Shown one piece after another: positions 6,367 to 7,056 of a DNA stretch of 7,056 bases. Below the pieces are notes generated by a model. The model made no database searches. It was not told where the DNA came from and saw only the letters and a list, made by a program, of their open reading frames with translations. This DNA is from Spirochaetaceae bacterium. GTDB taxonomy: Bacteria; Spirochaetota; Spirochaetia; Treponematales; Treponemataceae. Each line of letters opens with the position of its first letter. Positions within the stretch are counted from its first letter, which is position 1. The stretch spans positions 1 to 7,056 of the forward strand of contig JAITWB010000193.1 in assembly GCA_031285525.1 (NCBI GenBank), in the 5' to 3' direction. The translations under genes were made by a program, and so were the position numbers.

Positions 6367-7056
6367 TTAGAAGGGAAAACCGCCGCCGCCCAAGCCTTGC
6401 ATCATCCGAGCCTGCATACCCTTGTTCTTGGCGAGCTTCTTCATGGCGAGCTTCGTCTTTTCAAACTGCTTGATGAGACGGTTTACTTCCGCTACCGAAG
6501 AGCCTGAACCTTTGGCGATCCGCTTGCGGCGGTTGGGTCCGATGATGAGATAGTTCATCCGTTCCTTCATCGTCATGGAGAGGATTATCGCTTCCTGCCG
6601 CTTCATCTGGGCGGTATCGATATCGGACTCGTTGATCTGTCCGGCGAGTCCGGGGATCATGTCCATGAGGGACTGCATGGAGCCCATCTTCTTTACCCGC
6701 TGGAGCTGTTCCAGCATATCCTGTAAGGTGAAGGTCTCGTTGACCATCTTCTTTTGGAGCTTCTCTGCCTCCGCAACATCGATGGTTTCCTGGGCTTTTT
6801 CGACCAGAGAGACGATATCGCCCATGCCGAGGATACGGCTTGCGATACGGTCGGGATAGAAAGGCTCCAGGTCTTCGATCTTTTCGCCCATACCGATAAA
6901 GAGGATGGGCTTGCCGGTGATACTCTTGAGGGAGAGCGCCGCGCCGCCTCTGGCATCGGAGTCGAATTTAGTAAGGATAACCCCGGAAAGACCGACCCGC
7001 TCGTCAAAGGATTTGGCTACGTCCACCGCACTCTGCCCGGTCATGGCATCCGCAAC
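6367..7056 (-). CDS. ffh: Signal recognition particle GTPase Ffh, C-terminal part
   Basis: Ffh binds the SRP RNA and signal sequences of nascent membrane and exported proteins and delivers them to FtsY at the inner membrane. Only the last 229 residues are in the window; the gene continues past the right edge (first codons in the window VADAMTGQ). Visible parts are the end of the NG domain with TKFDSDARGGAAL (the G4 TKxD element) and GKPILFIGMGEKIEDLEPF. After a helical linker comes the methionine-rich M domain (TLQDMLEQLQRVKKMGSMQSL), which holds the signal-sequence groove. The RNA-binding signature GSGSSVAEVNRLIKQF is intact. The tail ends in GLGGGGFPF. Nothing suggests disruption. The gene commonly found after ffh in many bacteria, rpsP, is not present directly downstream here. 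Confidence 0.98.
   Translation of the reverse strand, partial: VADAMTGQSAVDVAKSFDERVGLSGVILTKFDSDARGGAALSLKSITGKPILFIGMGEKIEDLEPFYPDRIASRILGMGDIVSLVEKAQETIDVAEAEKLQKKMVNETFTLQDMLEQLQRVKKMGSMQSLMDMIPGLAGQINESDIDTAQMKRQEAIILSMTMKERMNYLIIGPNRRKRIAKGSGSSVAEVNRLIKQFEKTKLAMKKLAKNKGMQARMMQGLGGGGFPF

Overview
The window is ordinary, densely coded bacterial chromosome. It holds seven protein genes: four complete and one partial with confident family calls, one complete PepSY protein, and one unrecognised secreted protein. I see no rRNA, tRNA, CRISPR array, insertion sequence or phage gene. Three of the seven products carry Sec-type signal peptides, and Shine-Dalgarno sequences are mostly good. The composition is moderately GC. 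The mix of genes fits a Gram-negative-like bacterium. The style of NagB (very close to the E. coli numbering), a secreted protein with fibronectin-like repeats and a TPR tail, and the patatin/AlaX pair suggest a spirochaete to me. That placement rests on memory of family resemblance and is only moderately secure.

Left part (1-730): a DUF1349 gene runs leftward and nagB runs rightward from a shared divergent promoter region of about 145 bases. Each side has its own promoter-like sequence, and a near-palindrome of 15 bases sits in the leader of the DUF1349 gene. nagB (731-1522) encodes glucosamine-6-phosphate deaminase with the catalytic and allosteric residues intact.

Middle left (1494-3434): a leftward two-gene operon, starting from a textbook TTGACA-17-TATGAT promoter, encodes a patatin-like lipid hydrolase and then an alanyl-tRNA editing protein of the AlaX/DHHA1 type. 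The two reading frames are in phase and separated only by a TAG stop and two sense codons. The editing protein lacks the usual N-terminal barrel domain. Its 3' end overlaps the 3' end of the convergent nagB by 29 bases.

Middle right (3463-5595): a rightward pair encodes an exported protein with two fibronectin-III-like repeats and a TPR-like C-terminus, then an exported metallo-beta-lactamase-fold hydrolase. The first gene has no Shine-Dalgarno sequence and may be translated from a leaderless mRNA. Its possible -35 element overlaps that of the divergent patatin operon.

Right part (5621-7056): reading leftward, the 3' half of ffh (signal recognition particle GTPase) enters from the right edge. 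A spacer of about 135 bases with a perfect 11-bp stem-loop follows, then an exported protein with two PepSY-like repeats, closed by a strong intrinsic terminator. Functionally the window mixes amino-sugar catabolism, translation quality control, protein export and envelope proteins. I do not see a single coordinated pathway or a clear new defence or mobile system. The most unusual points are the minimal AlaX protein in frame with patatin, the probable leaderless gene, and the unexplained stem-loop beside ffh.
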